DNA of 64,000 nt from JAAYEA01 sp012689325. Lineage in GTDB: Bacteria > Chloroflexota > Anaerolineae > JAAYEA01. Location: positions 1 to 64,000 of the forward strand of contig DAITVZ010000003.1 of the NCBI GenBank assembly GCA_036841525.1, in the 5' to 3' direction. The position numbers and the translations under genes are program-made. Below, piece by piece: positions 1 to 7,589 of the stretch. The notes under the pieces were generated by a model, which worked only from the letters and a program-made list of their open reading frames with translations, was not told the DNA's origin and made no database searches. Numbering within the stretch: position 1 is the stretch's first letter; each line of letters begins with the position of its first letter.

Positions 1-146
1 TCGGCCTCGGTCAATTGCTGGCCCAGGGCGCTCGCGGCGATCTCTTGCCGGAGCGCCTCGCGGGCGCTGGCCGCCTCGTTGACCGCTCGTCTCGCCGCGG
101 CCAGGGCTCGGACGGCGTGGTGCAACTCGGGGTCGATGCCGTTCAT
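1..146 (-). CDS. Hypothetical protein, truncated by left window edge
   Basis: Only the first 48 codons are visible. They start at an ATG whose first bases overlap the TGA of the upstream gene (ATGA), like other genes of this minus-strand cluster. The visible peptide is Ala/Glu/Arg-rich and probably helical (it begins MNGIDPELHHAVRALAAA). No family is recognised. It should be a downstream member of the phage-like early operon driven from 3555-3583. The product cannot be judged without sequence to the left. Confidence 0.6.
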   Translation of the reverse strand, partial: MNGIDPELHHAVRALAAARRAVNEAASAREALRQEIAASALGQQLTEA

Positions 147-403
147 GAACACATCTCCTTGGCCCGTTCGCTGGCCTCCCCGTCGCGGTAGCCCAGGCGA
201 TAGACCCGCTCCACCACCATCCTCAGGCAGGGGACCATGATCGCCGGGCAACGCAGGTATTCCTCGGCGCTGACCATGATGCTGGCGGACAGGGCCATCA
301 GCTGGTCCTCGCGGTCCGCCATGGGGACCCCTAGGTCGGGGTCCTCCACCAGCAGGCGCAGCGCCTCCATCCTCAGCTGCTCCATCGTCTCGAATGCGCT
401 CAT
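143..403 (-). CDS. Hypothetical small protein of the phage-like operon
   Basis: This 86-residue protein starts MSAFETMEQL. I chose this ATG over one 36 bases upstream because it overlaps the stop of the preceding gene (ATGA) and has a strong GGGGAGG Shine-Dalgarno at good spacing. It is mostly helical, with one Cys in RCPAIMVPCLR and a basic, acidic-flanked C-terminus. It also overlaps the next gene by ATGA, so it is translationally coupled on both sides. No known domain is recognised; role unknown. Confidence 0.65.
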   Translation of the reverse strand: MSAFETMEQLRMEALRLLVEDPDLGVPMADREDQLMALSASIMVSAEEYLRCPAIMVPCLRMVVERVYRLGYRDGEASERAKEMCS

Positions 404-1644
404 CTCGCCGCCTCCCCTCGCGCCGCGAGACGGGCGCATTCGTTCAGGACGGCGATCACCAGGTCGGGGGCGTCAGCGTTGACCTCGTAGACCTTGGCTT
501 CGCTGTCGCTCCGCTCCCGATCGATCAGGGCGTTGATGGTGGCCTTGGTCTCGCCGTAGTCCAGCTCGGCGCTGGACTCCTTGCCCCACACGAACCGCAG
601 GAAGGCGTGGCGGTCGTCGTCGGCCTCCTTGCCCTCGGTCCCCGCGGCCTTGGCGATCAGCAGGCGCACCAAGCTCTGTTGGGGCTTGCTGGGCTTGTAG
701 GTGGGGTAGCGACGGGCGAGGTCCTTCGCGGCCTCCCGCAACAGCTCCCGATGGGCGTAAGGGTCCGCCCGGCTCGGCGCGGGATCGGCGGGGGTCTCCG
801 CTGCCGCAGCGGCGACTTCCGCCTCGGCCTCGGTCGTCTCCTCCGCCGTCTCCTCGGCGTTGGCCTCCTCCTCGTCCCAGTCCTCCGCGTCGGGCTCGTC
901 GTCCAGGATGATCCCCTCCTCCGCGTCGGGCTCGGGGAGCGCTTTCAGCGGCTCCGGTTCGCCCAGGGCCTGCCGCTCGGCGCTGGCGATCTGCGCCTGC
1001 ACCCAGCGCACCGAGGGGGTCAGCTTCACCAGCCACTTCTTCCGGCGGACCCGCTTCTTCAGGTTGTCGTCCCACATGCTGATGGCCTGCTGGACGCGGT
1101 AGAGCCGGAACTCGATCCCCTGCAGGCCGTGGCCGTTCCCCTTGGCCTCGGCGTCCTCCAGGCAGGCCTGCAAGGCGCGGATGTCGTGCTTGCTGGTGGT
1201 CACGAAGGTGACGTACCCCACGTAGCCGGCTTGCAGCAGCTCGGGGATCAGCGCCTGCAAGCGGCCGACGGGCTTGCACTTGCCCGGGCACGGCGCGGGG
1301 TCGGTGCTGTAGCCGCCATCTGGCTTCTGCCAGAGGACGCAGGTCTCGCCGTCGCAGCGGTGCTTCAGGGATCCGGCGACCCATTCCTCCTGCCAGGCCT
1401 CCCAATTGTCGGCCACCCGCTTGTTGGGCAAGAAGACCGCCAAGGAAGCGGGGCGCGTCCCATAGGCGGCGGCGAAGGCCTCGGCGATCTTGGGGTCGTC
1501 CGAGGTGAAACGGAACGTGCCGGGGAGGTCCGCGCCGGGGCGGTTGCGTTTGATGTCCTCCTCCGTCCGGGCTTCTCCCTTGCGCAGCGTCCCCAGGCTG
1601 GGGAACTGCGGCCGCACGTTGGTGGTCAAGTTCTTAATGGGCAT
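400..1644 (-). CDS. Possible phage recombination directionality factor (Gp3-like)
   Basis: This 414-residue protein starts MPIKNLTTNV behind a perfect AGGAGG; an upstream in-frame ATG lacks this signal. Visible elements: a GTFRFTS segment near residue 53, a Cys-containing stretch with CDGETCVLW and then PCPGKCKPVGRL around residues 96-130, a beta-rich core, an acidic Glu/Ala linker at about 225-290, and a basic C-terminal domain. The TFRFTS and CDG...CKP...RL elements recall the Gp3-type recombination directionality factors that turn serine integrases toward excision (phiC31/phiBT1 relatives). That match is from memory of the family, not a search. It sits in the middle of the early operon. 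The alternative is an uncharacterised element-specific DNA-binding protein. Confidence 0.5.
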   Translation of the reverse strand: MPIKNLTTNVRPQFPSLGTLRKGEARTEEDIKRNRPGADLPGTFRFTSDDPKIAEAFAAAYGTRPASLAVFLPNKRVADNWEAWQEEWVAGSLKHRCDGETCVLWQKPDGGYSTDPAPCPGKCKPVGRLQALIPELLQAGYVGYVTFVTTSKHDIRALQACLEDAEAKGNGHGLQGIEFRLYRVQQAISMWDDNLKKRVRRKKWLVKLTPSVRWVQAQIASAERQALGEPEPLKALPEPDAEEGIILDDEPDAEDWDEEEANAEETAEETTEAEAEVAAAAAETPADPAPSRADPYAHRELLREAAKDLARRYPTYKPSKPQQSLVRLLIAKAAGTEGKEADDDRHAFLRFVWGKESSAELDYGETKATINALIDRERSDSEAKVYEVNADAPDLVIAVLNECARLAARGEAAR

Positions 1645-1645
1645 C

Positions 1646-2098
1646 TCAAGCCTCCTGTGGCTGCAAAGCGGCCAGGGCAACCAGGGCCGCCTCTATCCCG
1701 TCCAGGGCGTCCCGTTCCTTGGCGAAGGCCGCCAGGGCCTCCTCCACGGAAAGGAAGGGCCGGACGTGGTGGTGGGTCCCTTGAATCAGCTCGGCGGGCG
1801 CCTTGGCGTTGGCCTTGGCGAGCCGGGCGTAGCGGGTCCCCGCGTTGCGGGGGTCGGCGATCACTTCGTAGCGGCGGACGAACGACTGCGGCCCGCAGGG
1901 GGTGCAGGCCAGCCACCAGACGTTGGCGGCGCCCTGGGCGGCGGCGCCTTCGTCCTTGCGGTAGATCACCCGCAGGGGATGGCCTTGGGGGCAGCGCATC
2001 CGGGCGGCGGTGTCGAGGGACATGATCTCGTCGCCGATCAGGACGTCGCGCCCGTCCCGCAGGTAGGTCACCTGATAGACCTTGGTCTCCGCGCTCAT
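1646..2098 (-). CDS. Hypothetical protein with two Cys pairs
   Basis: The 150-residue product starts MSAETKVYQV at an ATG overlapping the previous stop (ATGA) behind GGAGGAGG. Its N-terminal half holds RCPQGHP and ACTPCG, Cys/His pairs that could bind zinc. The C-terminal half is a helical Ala-rich segment. One base separates its stop from the next start. I do not recognise the family; position suggests an element-encoded accessory or regulatory protein. Confidence 0.65.
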   Translation of the reverse strand: MSAETKVYQVTYLRDGRDVLIGDEIMSLDTAARMRCPQGHPLRVIYRKDEGAAAQGAANVWWLACTPCGPQSFVRRYEVIADPRNAGTRYARLAKANAKAPAELIQGTHHHVRPFLSVEEALAAFAKERDALDGIEAALVALAALQPQEA

Positions 2099-2325
2099 AG
2101 CCGCCTCCTCCAACCGCACTGGGGACAGTCCCAGGCCACGGCCAGCCCGTTGAAGGCCATCTCCGCGCCGCACTCGTCGCAGAAGGGCGTTTCCATCATC
2201 CGGAGGTCCGCTTGCAGCGAGGCCTCCTCCTCGTCGTAGCCCTGGCGGCGGAACAGCCCGAAAAGCTCGCGAAACCCTTGACGGGTCGGCCTGGCCATGG
2301 TATAATAGGTGTCGGTGGGATCCAT
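2095..2325 (-). CDS. Small zinc-ribbon protein
   Basis: This 76-residue protein starts MDPTDTYYTM, with GGAAAGGAGG about 10 bases upstream. The C-terminal third contains CDECG and CPQCGW about 19 residues apart, a classic four-Cys zinc ribbon followed by a basic WRRRL tail. Small zinc-ribbon proteins of this kind are common in phage early regions and may bind nucleic acid or a protein partner. The specific partner is unknown. It overlaps the next gene by ATGA. Confidence 0.65.
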   Translation of the reverse strand: MDPTDTYYTMARPTRQGFRELFGLFRRQGYDEEEASLQADLRMMETPFCDECGAEMAFNGLAVAWDCPQCGWRRRL

Positions 2326-2437
2326 AGGTGTCGATTCCTCCTTTCCGTGTGGGCGGTTGGCGTTACGAGCGCCAGCCGCCTGTCCTTTCTCCAACCCAAC
2401 CTGCCATCATCAACCCATGCGCTTCTCCCTCCTTTCC

Positions 2438-2887
2438 CTACAGCGACAAGGCCAGCTGCTGGGCCCGGGGCTCCGGGCTCAACGCTGGCGTCTCCCATTC
2501 CAGCCGCAGGACCTCCTCGGTGAACTTGGAGCGGGCGGCGCCCGCGGCCCGCTGCCAGTAGGCGACGGGGCAATGCCAGTAGATGGGCCGGTAGCTGTAG
2601 CCCACCAGCCGCCCCAGGGCGGTCAGCCGCTCCGTGGTGATCCAGAAGGTGGCGGAACGGGCCTTGTCGAAGTAACCGATGGCCCCGACGCCCCAAGCCC
2701 GCATCAGGGTGATCACGCAGGGGGCGACGGCGTACTCCTCGTGCTTGCGCATCTCCGCCGAGATGTTGTTGAGGTAGGCCCAGAAGCGGTAGGGGTAGAC
2801 CAGGCTGATCTTGCCCAGGCGGATCCAGTCCATGGAGGGCTCCTGCGTCAGCAAGACCACCGGGCGGAGGGGGCCGTAGCCGTTCAT
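2438..2887 (-). CDS. Hypothetical aromatic-rich protein
   Basis: The 149-residue protein begins MNGYGPLRPV. It is unusually rich in Tyr and Trp (YPYRFWAYLN, YSYRPIYWHC) and not obviously membrane-bound. The strand, high third-position GC and place in the cluster support it as a gene. No clear Shine-Dalgarno precedes the ATG. About 110 bases separate its stop from the next gene. No family recognised. Confidence 0.6.
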   Translation of the reverse strand: MNGYGPLRPVVLLTQEPSMDWIRLGKISLVYPYRFWAYLNNISAEMRKHEEYAVAPCVITLMRAWGVGAIGYFDKARSATFWITTERLTALGRLVGYSYRPIYWHCPVAYWQRAAGAARSKFTEEVLRLEWETPALSPEPRAQQLALSL

Positions 2888-2909
2888 CGCGCTGGCCCCC
2901 GCCCGCCCG

Positions 2910-3104
2910 TCAGTTGGCCTGGGCCGACTGCTGGGCGATCCAGCGGCGCAACGCCCGGACGGGCAAGTCGGCGGGTTGCTCCGGGTGCGCCAGCGCCCAG
3001 GCCAGCGTCTGCGCGGCCATCCGCGCCGCCTGCCGGGCCTGCTCCTGATGCCATTCGCTTATGGCTAACCACGCCATCGCGTTCTCGTATGCGGCCAGCA
3101 ACAC
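2910..3104 (-). CDS. Small helical hypothetical protein (GTG start)
   Basis: This predicted 64-residue protein starts at GTG (MLLAAYENAMAWLAIS). Codon use in this frame has high third-position GC and the peptide reads as an amphipathic Ala/Gln/Trp-rich helix. The start is uncertain: no clear Shine-Dalgarno is seen, and the frame is open back to the TAG of the upstream gene, which is in the same frame. An overlapping 90-residue reading in another frame (2884-3156) is Gly/Arg/Pro-rich and less protein-like. Confidence 0.5.
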   Translation of the reverse strand: MLLAAYENAMAWLAISEWHQEQARQAARMAAQTLAWALAHPEQPADLPVRALRRWIAQQSAQAN

Positions 3105-3161
3105 GGTTCGGGAAACGCGGCTGCTGGTCAGTCTCGCGCCATCTTGCGTGCCCCACTTGTC

Positions 3162-3449
3162 CTACCTCCCCGAGTTCTCGATCACAACCTGGCCCTTCTG
3201 TGGTACAATGGAAGGAAGAGCGGCTTGCAGTTCAGCCAGCCGATGCTTGTATTCACGGCCGGCACACAGGTAAAGCTGTCCGGGAACCCGCAGGGGCTCC
3301 CCTTCCAGGTCATCCAGGGCCTTGCTCATCAGTTCGTCCGCCAGCTGATGCACCTTGCGCCCACGCAGGGAGGCCTGCAAGGTCAGGCGCAGATGGGTGG
3401 CGGGGTCGATCAAAACGTGCTTGCAGTCAGCCGATCGCGCCGTCGCCAT
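3162..3449 (-). CDS. First gene of phage-like early operon, hypothetical
   Basis: I take the ATG at 3449 (95 residues, MATARSADCK) rather than the one at 3455, because AGGAGGTG lies about 7 bases from the former and almost touches the latter. The protein has a basic N-terminus, a helical middle (HQLADELMSKALDDLEGEP) and a second helix near the end. It is the promoter-proximal gene, where phages often place Cro-like or small regulatory proteins, but no helix-turn-helix is recognised. Confidence 0.6.
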   Translation of the reverse strand: MATARSADCKHVLIDPATHLRLTLQASLRGRKVHQLADELMSKALDDLEGEPLRVPGQLYLCAGREYKHRLAELQAALPSIVPQKGQVVIENSGR

Positions 3450-3517
3450 GGTCATCACCTCCTTTCCTAACTGGTGCAGAATTGATCCCTTTGAGATGCA
3501 CCGAGGGCCAAAGAAGG

Positions 3518-3539
3518 GCCGCTGTCTGAAAGAAGCGGC
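3518..3539 (-). promoter_or_regulatory. Inverted repeat in the operon 5' leader, possible operator
   Basis: GCCGCT and AGCGGC form 6-base arms separated by 10 bases, about 10-30 bases downstream of the expected transcription start. It could be an operator for the adjacent XRE repressor or a leader hairpin. No second copy of the arms was seen. Confidence 0.3.
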
Positions 3540-3554
3540 ACTGTCCCATTTGCT

Positions 3555-3583
3555 ATTATACACGATCAGGGCTAACTTGTCAA
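3555..3583 (-). promoter_or_regulatory. Perfect consensus sigma70 promoter of the minus-strand operon
   Basis: Read on the minus strand: TTGACA (3583-3578), a 17-base spacer, and TATAAT (3560-3555). Both hexamers match consensus exactly with optimal spacing. It fires toward the gene at 3449 and lies in the gap shared with the divergent repressor, as in temperate-phage switch regions. Confidence 0.85.
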
Positions 3584-3621
3584 TATGTTGGGGATGAATC
3601 GGGGGAGACTGGGGAGGGTCT

Positions 3622-3975
3622 ATGGGTATTTCCGGTGGCTTGTCCAGGATCATCAGGCTGATCGACGACGAACGGGTCAGTCAGGGACTGAGCGGGCGCG
3701 ACCTCGCCGCGCGGGCCGGATTGGGGGCGGGGTCGGTCAGCAGGATCCTGAAGCAACAAGTCGCGCCAGGGCTGGACACGCTGGCGGCGCTGGCGGAGGC
3801 GCTGGGCTATTCCCTCGAGGCCTTTTTGGCGGTGGCGTTAGGGGTGTCGCGCAGGCAAAAAGAGACAGAGGAGCTCGCGGGCTTGTTCGAGTCCCTGCCC
3901 CAAGAGGACCAAGAGGTGATCCTTATGCTGGCTCGCTACTGCAAGAAACGACACTCATCATCAGCGCAACCTTGA
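3622..3975 (+). CDS. XRE-family helix-turn-helix repressor
   Basis: This 117-residue protein carries an XRE/Cro-CI type helix-turn-helix at about residues 20-65 (LSGRDLAARAGLGAGSVSRI, then LDTLAALAEALGYSLEAFL). A short acidic tail follows (LFESLPQEDQEVILMLARY). GGGGAGGG precedes the ATG. It is divergent from the minus-strand operon, whose consensus promoter lies 40-70 bases away, so the likely role is lysogeny-type repression of that operon. There is no peptidase domain, so induction would not be by LexA-like self-cleavage. Confidence 0.85.
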   Translation: MGISGGLSRIIRLIDDERVSQGLSGRDLAARAGLGAGSVSRILKQQVAPGLDTLAALAEALGYSLEAFLAVALGVSRRQKETEELAGLFESLPQEDQEVILMLARYCKKRHSSSAQP

Positions 3976-4114
3976 TCAGCAGTTCGCGGCCCTCGGCGTC
4001 CAGGCGCTCCCACAGGCGGATCAATAACGCTGTATCGGGCTGCGCGACTGCGATGGTCTCGCCTAGCTGATTCGGGCTGAGTGCGTTGAGAAGGTCAACT
4101 TTGCTTTGTTCCAT
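3923..4114 (-). CDS. Possible small protein antisense to the repressor 3' end
   Basis: This 63-residue frame (MEQSKVDLLN) overlaps the end of the repressor gene by 53 bases on the other strand. It contains LWERLDAEGRELLIKVALMM, which resembles the repressor's own tail LFESLPQEDQEVILMLA. The Shine-Dalgarno is weak (GATGAG). It may be a real small gene or a chance frame; the convergent overlap and weak signal keep confidence low. Confidence 0.35.
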   Translation of the reverse strand: MEQSKVDLLNALSPNQLGETIAVAQPDTALLIRLWERLDAEGRELLIKVALMMSVVSCSSEPA

Positions 4115-4300
4115 CGCTCATCGTGCAACTTTGCATCTTGATGGGGCTGGTGGTATTGTAGATTAAAATCTCATAAAAAGCAAGATCGTGGGAATGTGAA
4201 AGAGCAGTCATGCCTTCATCGTTGAAAGGGGCTTTCTTCCCGGAAGCCCAACCGACGCCGCCGATCGCTGCGCGCGCCGGGCAACTCGCAAGGGGTCGCC

Positions 4301-6169
4301 ATGACGAAGCGCAAATCTTTCATGGCCCGGATGTTGTCGCGTCAGCAGCGTCGGGTGAAAAGGGCGCTGCGCAAGGCCATCACCGGCTCCGGCGATAGCC
4401 TCAAGATTCAGGCCAAAAAGCGCTGGGGCAAGGCGCTGGCCGGATCCAACCAACCGTCTGGCAAGACCGTCAGAATAGGGGCAGTTCTCGCGGGGGCACT
4501 CCTCGTCATTGGTGGCGTGCTCTCTATCTGCCTTCTCTTCGCACTGATTGTGCCTGGCAAAGACAAGGCAGAGGGGCTCGCCAGAACACCCACGAAGGCA
4601 GTTGCACGTGCGAACACGCCCACCCCGATTGGGCCGAGGCCCACGAATTCGCCATCCCCCTCGAACACGGTCGAGATGGCGAGCACAATAGGGCCGACAG
4701 GCACACCGGAACCCACCGAATCACAATCCCCGTCAATAGCCGCTGCAGAGTTATCGCCTGCGGTCCCTCATGAGCCGCAAGAGCCCACCGCATCCCCCAC
4801 AGAAGCTACAGCCCATCAAGAGATGTTCGTATCGGCCGAAATCACGGCACGCGTGCGCAGCGGCCCATCCGAAAGCGCACCGGTCATTGGCGCTATCCCC
4901 CGCGGCACGCTGGTGCAGGTCATCGAGCGCCAGGGCGACTGGTGCAAGGTTACCTGTAGCTTGTTGGCATCCGAGGGCTGGGTTCATGGTACCCTATTGG
5001 CGGAGAGCATGCCCGCCGCGCCGCCCACTCAGATGCCAGCACCGGCGCCTGTGATAGCGGGAAACCTAGAGGTCCATTTCGTCGATGTCGGTCAAGGTGA
5101 TTCGATACTCATCAAATCACCCGAGGGCAAGACAGCCCTGATTGACGGCGGGGACACGGACACAGGAATCGTATCGTATCTTCGTTCTCAGGGCGTGCAG
5201 GCATTAACGCTGGTCGTCGCTACCCATCCCCACGCCGATCATATCGGCGGTCTGGTGGAAGTGCTGCGAGCGTTCCCTGTAGACGAAGTGGTGACGAACG
5301 GCGTGATGCATACCACGTCGACTTACGAACGGTTCCTGGACGCCATCGCTGACGCGAGAGCGATCTACACGGAAGCCAAGCAAGGTGACGTACTGCAGTT
5401 GGGGAGCCTATCGTTTCATGTGCTGCATCCTCAGGATCCTGCAGGCAGCGACCTCAATGATCAATCACTCGTGTTGCGCCTTGTGCATGGGCAGGTGGCA
5501 TTTCTTTTCACCGGAGATGTTCAGCCCGAAGGTCAGGCAAGCATTCTCGGCTCCAACCTGGAGGTCGGCGCGGACATTCTCAAAGTGGCGCATCACGGGA
5601 GCCGAACGAGCTCACAGAGCTCATTCCTGTCCGAGGTGGAGCCCGAGGTCGCCATCTATAGCTGTGGCCTAGGCAACAGCTATGGGCATCCGCATCCGGA
5701 GACCATCGCTGCGCTGGAAAGGGCGGGGGCAGCGGTCTACGGGACCGACGTAAATGGGACGATCGTTGTCACCTCAAATGGCAGCAGCTACCGAGTCGCT
5801 GCGGCCAAACAATCCCAGGCGAAGGCTTCGCCCGTAGTCCCAGTTGCGCCTTCTCCTGTGCCAACGACGGCGAAACCAACGGCTCCGACCATTGAAGTGC
5901 TCTCGCTCACCAGCCCTATAGACCATGGCGCGAATGCCACGTTGTCCATCAAGACGGCGCCTGGGGCAGCTTGCACCATCACCGTATACTACAAGAGCGG
6001 AGCAAGCGAAGCTGCGGGCCTGGGTCCGCAGAACGCGGATGGGAGTGGTGTGGCCACTTGGCGATGGAAGGTGGGCACGCGCACCACGCCCGGAACCTGG
6101 CGTATCGTGGTGACCGCGACTATAGCCGGTCAGCGAACCACGCGAAATATAGATTTCGAGGTGAGATAA
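4301..6169 (+). CDS. Membrane-anchored SH3b / ComEC-like metallo-beta-lactamase protein
   Basis: 622 residues: a basic cytoplasmic start, one membrane helix (about 58-85), a Thr/Pro/Ser linker (95-170), a bacterial SH3 domain (176-236), a metallo-beta-lactamase domain (256-495) and a C-terminal Ig-like beta domain (530-622). Metal-binding motifs are intact: HFVDVGQGDSILI, THPHADH (308-314), GDV (about 405) and HHGS (431-434). This is the ComEC/Rec2 C-terminal type, thought to be a nuclease or phosphodiesterase outside the membrane. Here it lacks the channel part of ComEC, so it is a stand-alone extracellular enzyme held by its anchor and perhaps by wall binding. AAGGGG precedes the ATG. The stop overlaps the next start (TAATG). 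GC is lower than in the rest of the window. Confidence 0.88.
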   Translation: MTKRKSFMARMLSRQQRRVKRALRKAITGSGDSLKIQAKKRWGKALAGSNQPSGKTVRIGAVLAGALLVIGGVLSICLLFALIVPGKDKAEGLARTPTKAVARANTPTPIGPRPTNSPSPSNTVEMASTIGPTGTPEPTESQSPSIAAAELSPAVPHEPQEPTASPTEATAHQEMFVSAEITARVRSGPSESAPVIGAIPRGTLVQVIERQGDWCKVTCSLLASEGWVHGTLLAESMPAAPPTQMPAPAPVIAGNLEVHFVDVGQGDSILIKSPEGKTALIDGGDTDTGIVSYLRSQGVQALTLVVATHPHADHIGGLVEVLRAFPVDEVVTNGVMHTTSTYERFLDAIADARAIYTEAKQGDVLQLGSLSFHVLHPQDPAGSDLNDQSLVLRLVHGQVAFLFTGDVQPEGQASILGSNLEVGADILKVAHHGSRTSSQSSFLSEVEPEVAIYSCGLGNSYGHPHPETIAALERAGAAVYGTDVNGTIVVTSNGSSYRVAAAKQSQAKASPVVPVAPSPVPTTAKPTAPTIEVLSLTSPIDHGANATLSIKTAPGAACTITVYYKSGASEAAGLGPQNADGSGVATWRWKVGTRTTPGTWRIVVTATIAGQRTTRNIDFEVR

Positions 6170-6423
6170 TGAACACGAAAGCTGTGGTAGACCGATTTGA
6201 GGGACAGAAGGCCGTCATCTTGGTAGGTGACGAGGAGGAGCAATTGGTCGTTGACCGGAAAAAGCTGCCGGTGGGAACCAAGGAGGGACACTGGTTGCGG
6301 GTCGAGGTTCGCGACGATGTGCTCATCGCAGCGGAATTCGATGAGGCAGAGACGGCCCGGACCAAGGAGCGCATCGCAGCCAAGTTGTCGAGGTTACGCA
6401 AAGGCGAGCATCGCAGCTGCTGA
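6169..6423 (+). CDS. DUF3006 domain protein
   Basis: The 84-residue protein starts MNTKAVVDRFEG at an ATG sharing one base with the previous stop. The pattern VDRFEGQKAVILVGDEEEQL followed by KLP and a basic/acidic end is that of DUF3006, a small beta-rich domain. DUF3006 genes are commonly found next to ComEC-like metallo-beta-lactamase genes, exactly as here, so the two products probably work together. The molecular role is unknown. Confidence 0.85.
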   Translation: MNTKAVVDRFEGQKAVILVGDEEEQLVVDRKKLPVGTKEGHWLRVEVRDDVLIAAEFDEAETARTKERIAAKLSRLRKGEHRSC

Positions 6424-6531
6424 ATCGTCTGGTCGAGTGCCGATGCGACGCTGGCAAAGTGATGCTTGCCGGGTGTGACCTCGGTCGCCTCCGTTTCAAC
6501 TGATCAGGTAGTCTTTAGCATGGGAGGTACA

Positions 6532-7539
6532 ATGACCAGGCGCTATGCTTGTGCCATCGTATTGTTGATGCTATCTGTGTTGGTAGTGGCGCCTTATGTC
6601 TCCGCTGAGACCTATCTACCGCTTCTGCTGCGGAACAGCGCCCCGGCCACAGCGACGCCCACGGTGACCGAGACCGCCACGGTCACGGCCACCGTCACCG
6701 AGACGCCGACCCCGTCCGACCGTTTCCTGGTGACCCGCATCATCGACGGCGACACCGTTGAGCTTGCCAACGGCCAGCGGCTGCGCTACATCGGCATCGA
6801 CACGCCGGAGATGTCGGGCGACTGCTACGCCTGGGAAGCCAAGCAAAAGAACGCCGAGCTGGTCTTGAATCAGTGGGTCAAGCTGGTCAAGGACGTCTCC
6901 GAGACCGATCGCTACGGCCGGCTGCTGCGCTACGTTTATGTCGGCAGCGGCCCGGACGAGGTCTTCGTCAACGCCGAGCTGGTGCGCCAGGGATACGCCT
7001 TCGCCTACACCTACCCGCCGGACGTGGCCTTCGCGGACCTGTTCGTGCAGTTGCAGCAGGAGGCGCGAGAGGCCGAGCGCGGGTTGTGGAGCGCTTGCGT
7101 GACGTTGACGCCTACCGAAACGGCGACGGCCACGCCCACAGAGACGGGTACCTGGACGCCGACTCCGACGGCCACGGAAACGCCAACCTCGACCTGGACG
7201 CCCACGGCGACGGCGAGTGCTACAGAGGCGCCAACCTCGACCTGGACGCCGACGCACGTTCCTTCGGCGACGGGGACTTGGACGCCTACTGTCACCGGGA
7301 CCTGGACGCCCACGCGCACGAACACCGCGACCTGCACGCTCACGCGGACCCCAGCGTTCACTCGGACCTGGACGCCTACCCTCGGCACCGGCGGAACTGT
7401 CTATATCACCGATACGGGGACCAAGTATCATCGCTGGGGATGCCGGTATCTCAATTCCAGCGCCCATGCCGTGACCTGCTCCTGGGCGACCAGCCACGGG
7501 TACGGCGCTTGCTCGGTCTGCGATCCGGTATGCCCCTAG
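6532..7539 (+). CDS. Secreted thermonuclease (SNase) with Thr/Pro linker and Cys tail
   Basis: The 335-residue protein starts at the ATG behind GGGAGGT (not at ATGs upstream). Residues 1-25 are a signal peptide (VLLMLSVLVVAPYVSA). The staphylococcal nuclease fold spans about 62-188 with the catalytic set visible: RIIDGDTVEL, RYIGIDTPE and ETDRYGRLLRYVY. Such enzymes cut DNA and RNA outside the cell with Ca2+. A long TWTPT-repeat linker (190-285) leads to a tail with four Cys and one His (YHRWGCRYL ... CSVCDPVCP), similar to tails in other secreted bacterial nucleases. With the ComEC-like neighbour it suggests extracellular nucleic-acid breakdown. Confidence 0.9.
   Translation: MTRRYACAIVLLMLSVLVVAPYVSAETYLPLLLRNSAPATATPTVTETATVTATVTETPTPSDRFLVTRIIDGDTVELANGQRLRYIGIDTPEMSGDCYAWEAKQKNAELVLNQWVKLVKDVSETDRYGRLLRYVYVGSGPDEVFVNAELVRQGYAFAYTYPPDVAFADLFVQLQQEAREAERGLWSACVTLTPTETATATPTETGTWTPTPTATETPTSTWTPTATASATEAPTSTWTPTHVPSATGTWTPTVTGTWTPTRTNTATCTLTRTPAFTRTWTPTLGTGGTVYITDTGTKYHRWGCRYLNSSAHAVTCSWATSHGYGACSVCDPVCP
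7150..7377 (+). repeat. Degenerate direct repeats encoding the TWTPT linker
   Basis: The unit ACCTGGACGCC recurs in exact or near-exact form at about 7150, 7192, 7240, 7275, 7300, 7330 and 7366, giving the Thr-Trp-Thr-Pro repeats of the nuclease linker. Such repeats can change length by slippage, so linker length may vary between strains. Confidence 0.7.
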
Positions 7540-7589
7540 GATACTCCGAAACTGGAAAGGAATCACCCTAACACAACAAGGGGAAGCCA

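Noticed and set aside
394..2025. A 543-codon plus-strand open frame across the phage-like operon
   Set aside because: It is Arg/Gly/Leu-rich, lacks a ribosome site and mirrors well-supported minus-strand genes with ATGA joins.
2884..3156. A 90-codon minus-strand frame with an ATGA overlap to the next gene
   Set aside because: The overlap is tempting, but the peptide is Gly/Arg/Pro-rich without structure, and the alternative frame at 2910-3104 has better codon use.
7150..7377. CRISPR-like array
   Set aside because: The repeats are short, degenerate and in frame within the nuclease linker, with no regular spacers.
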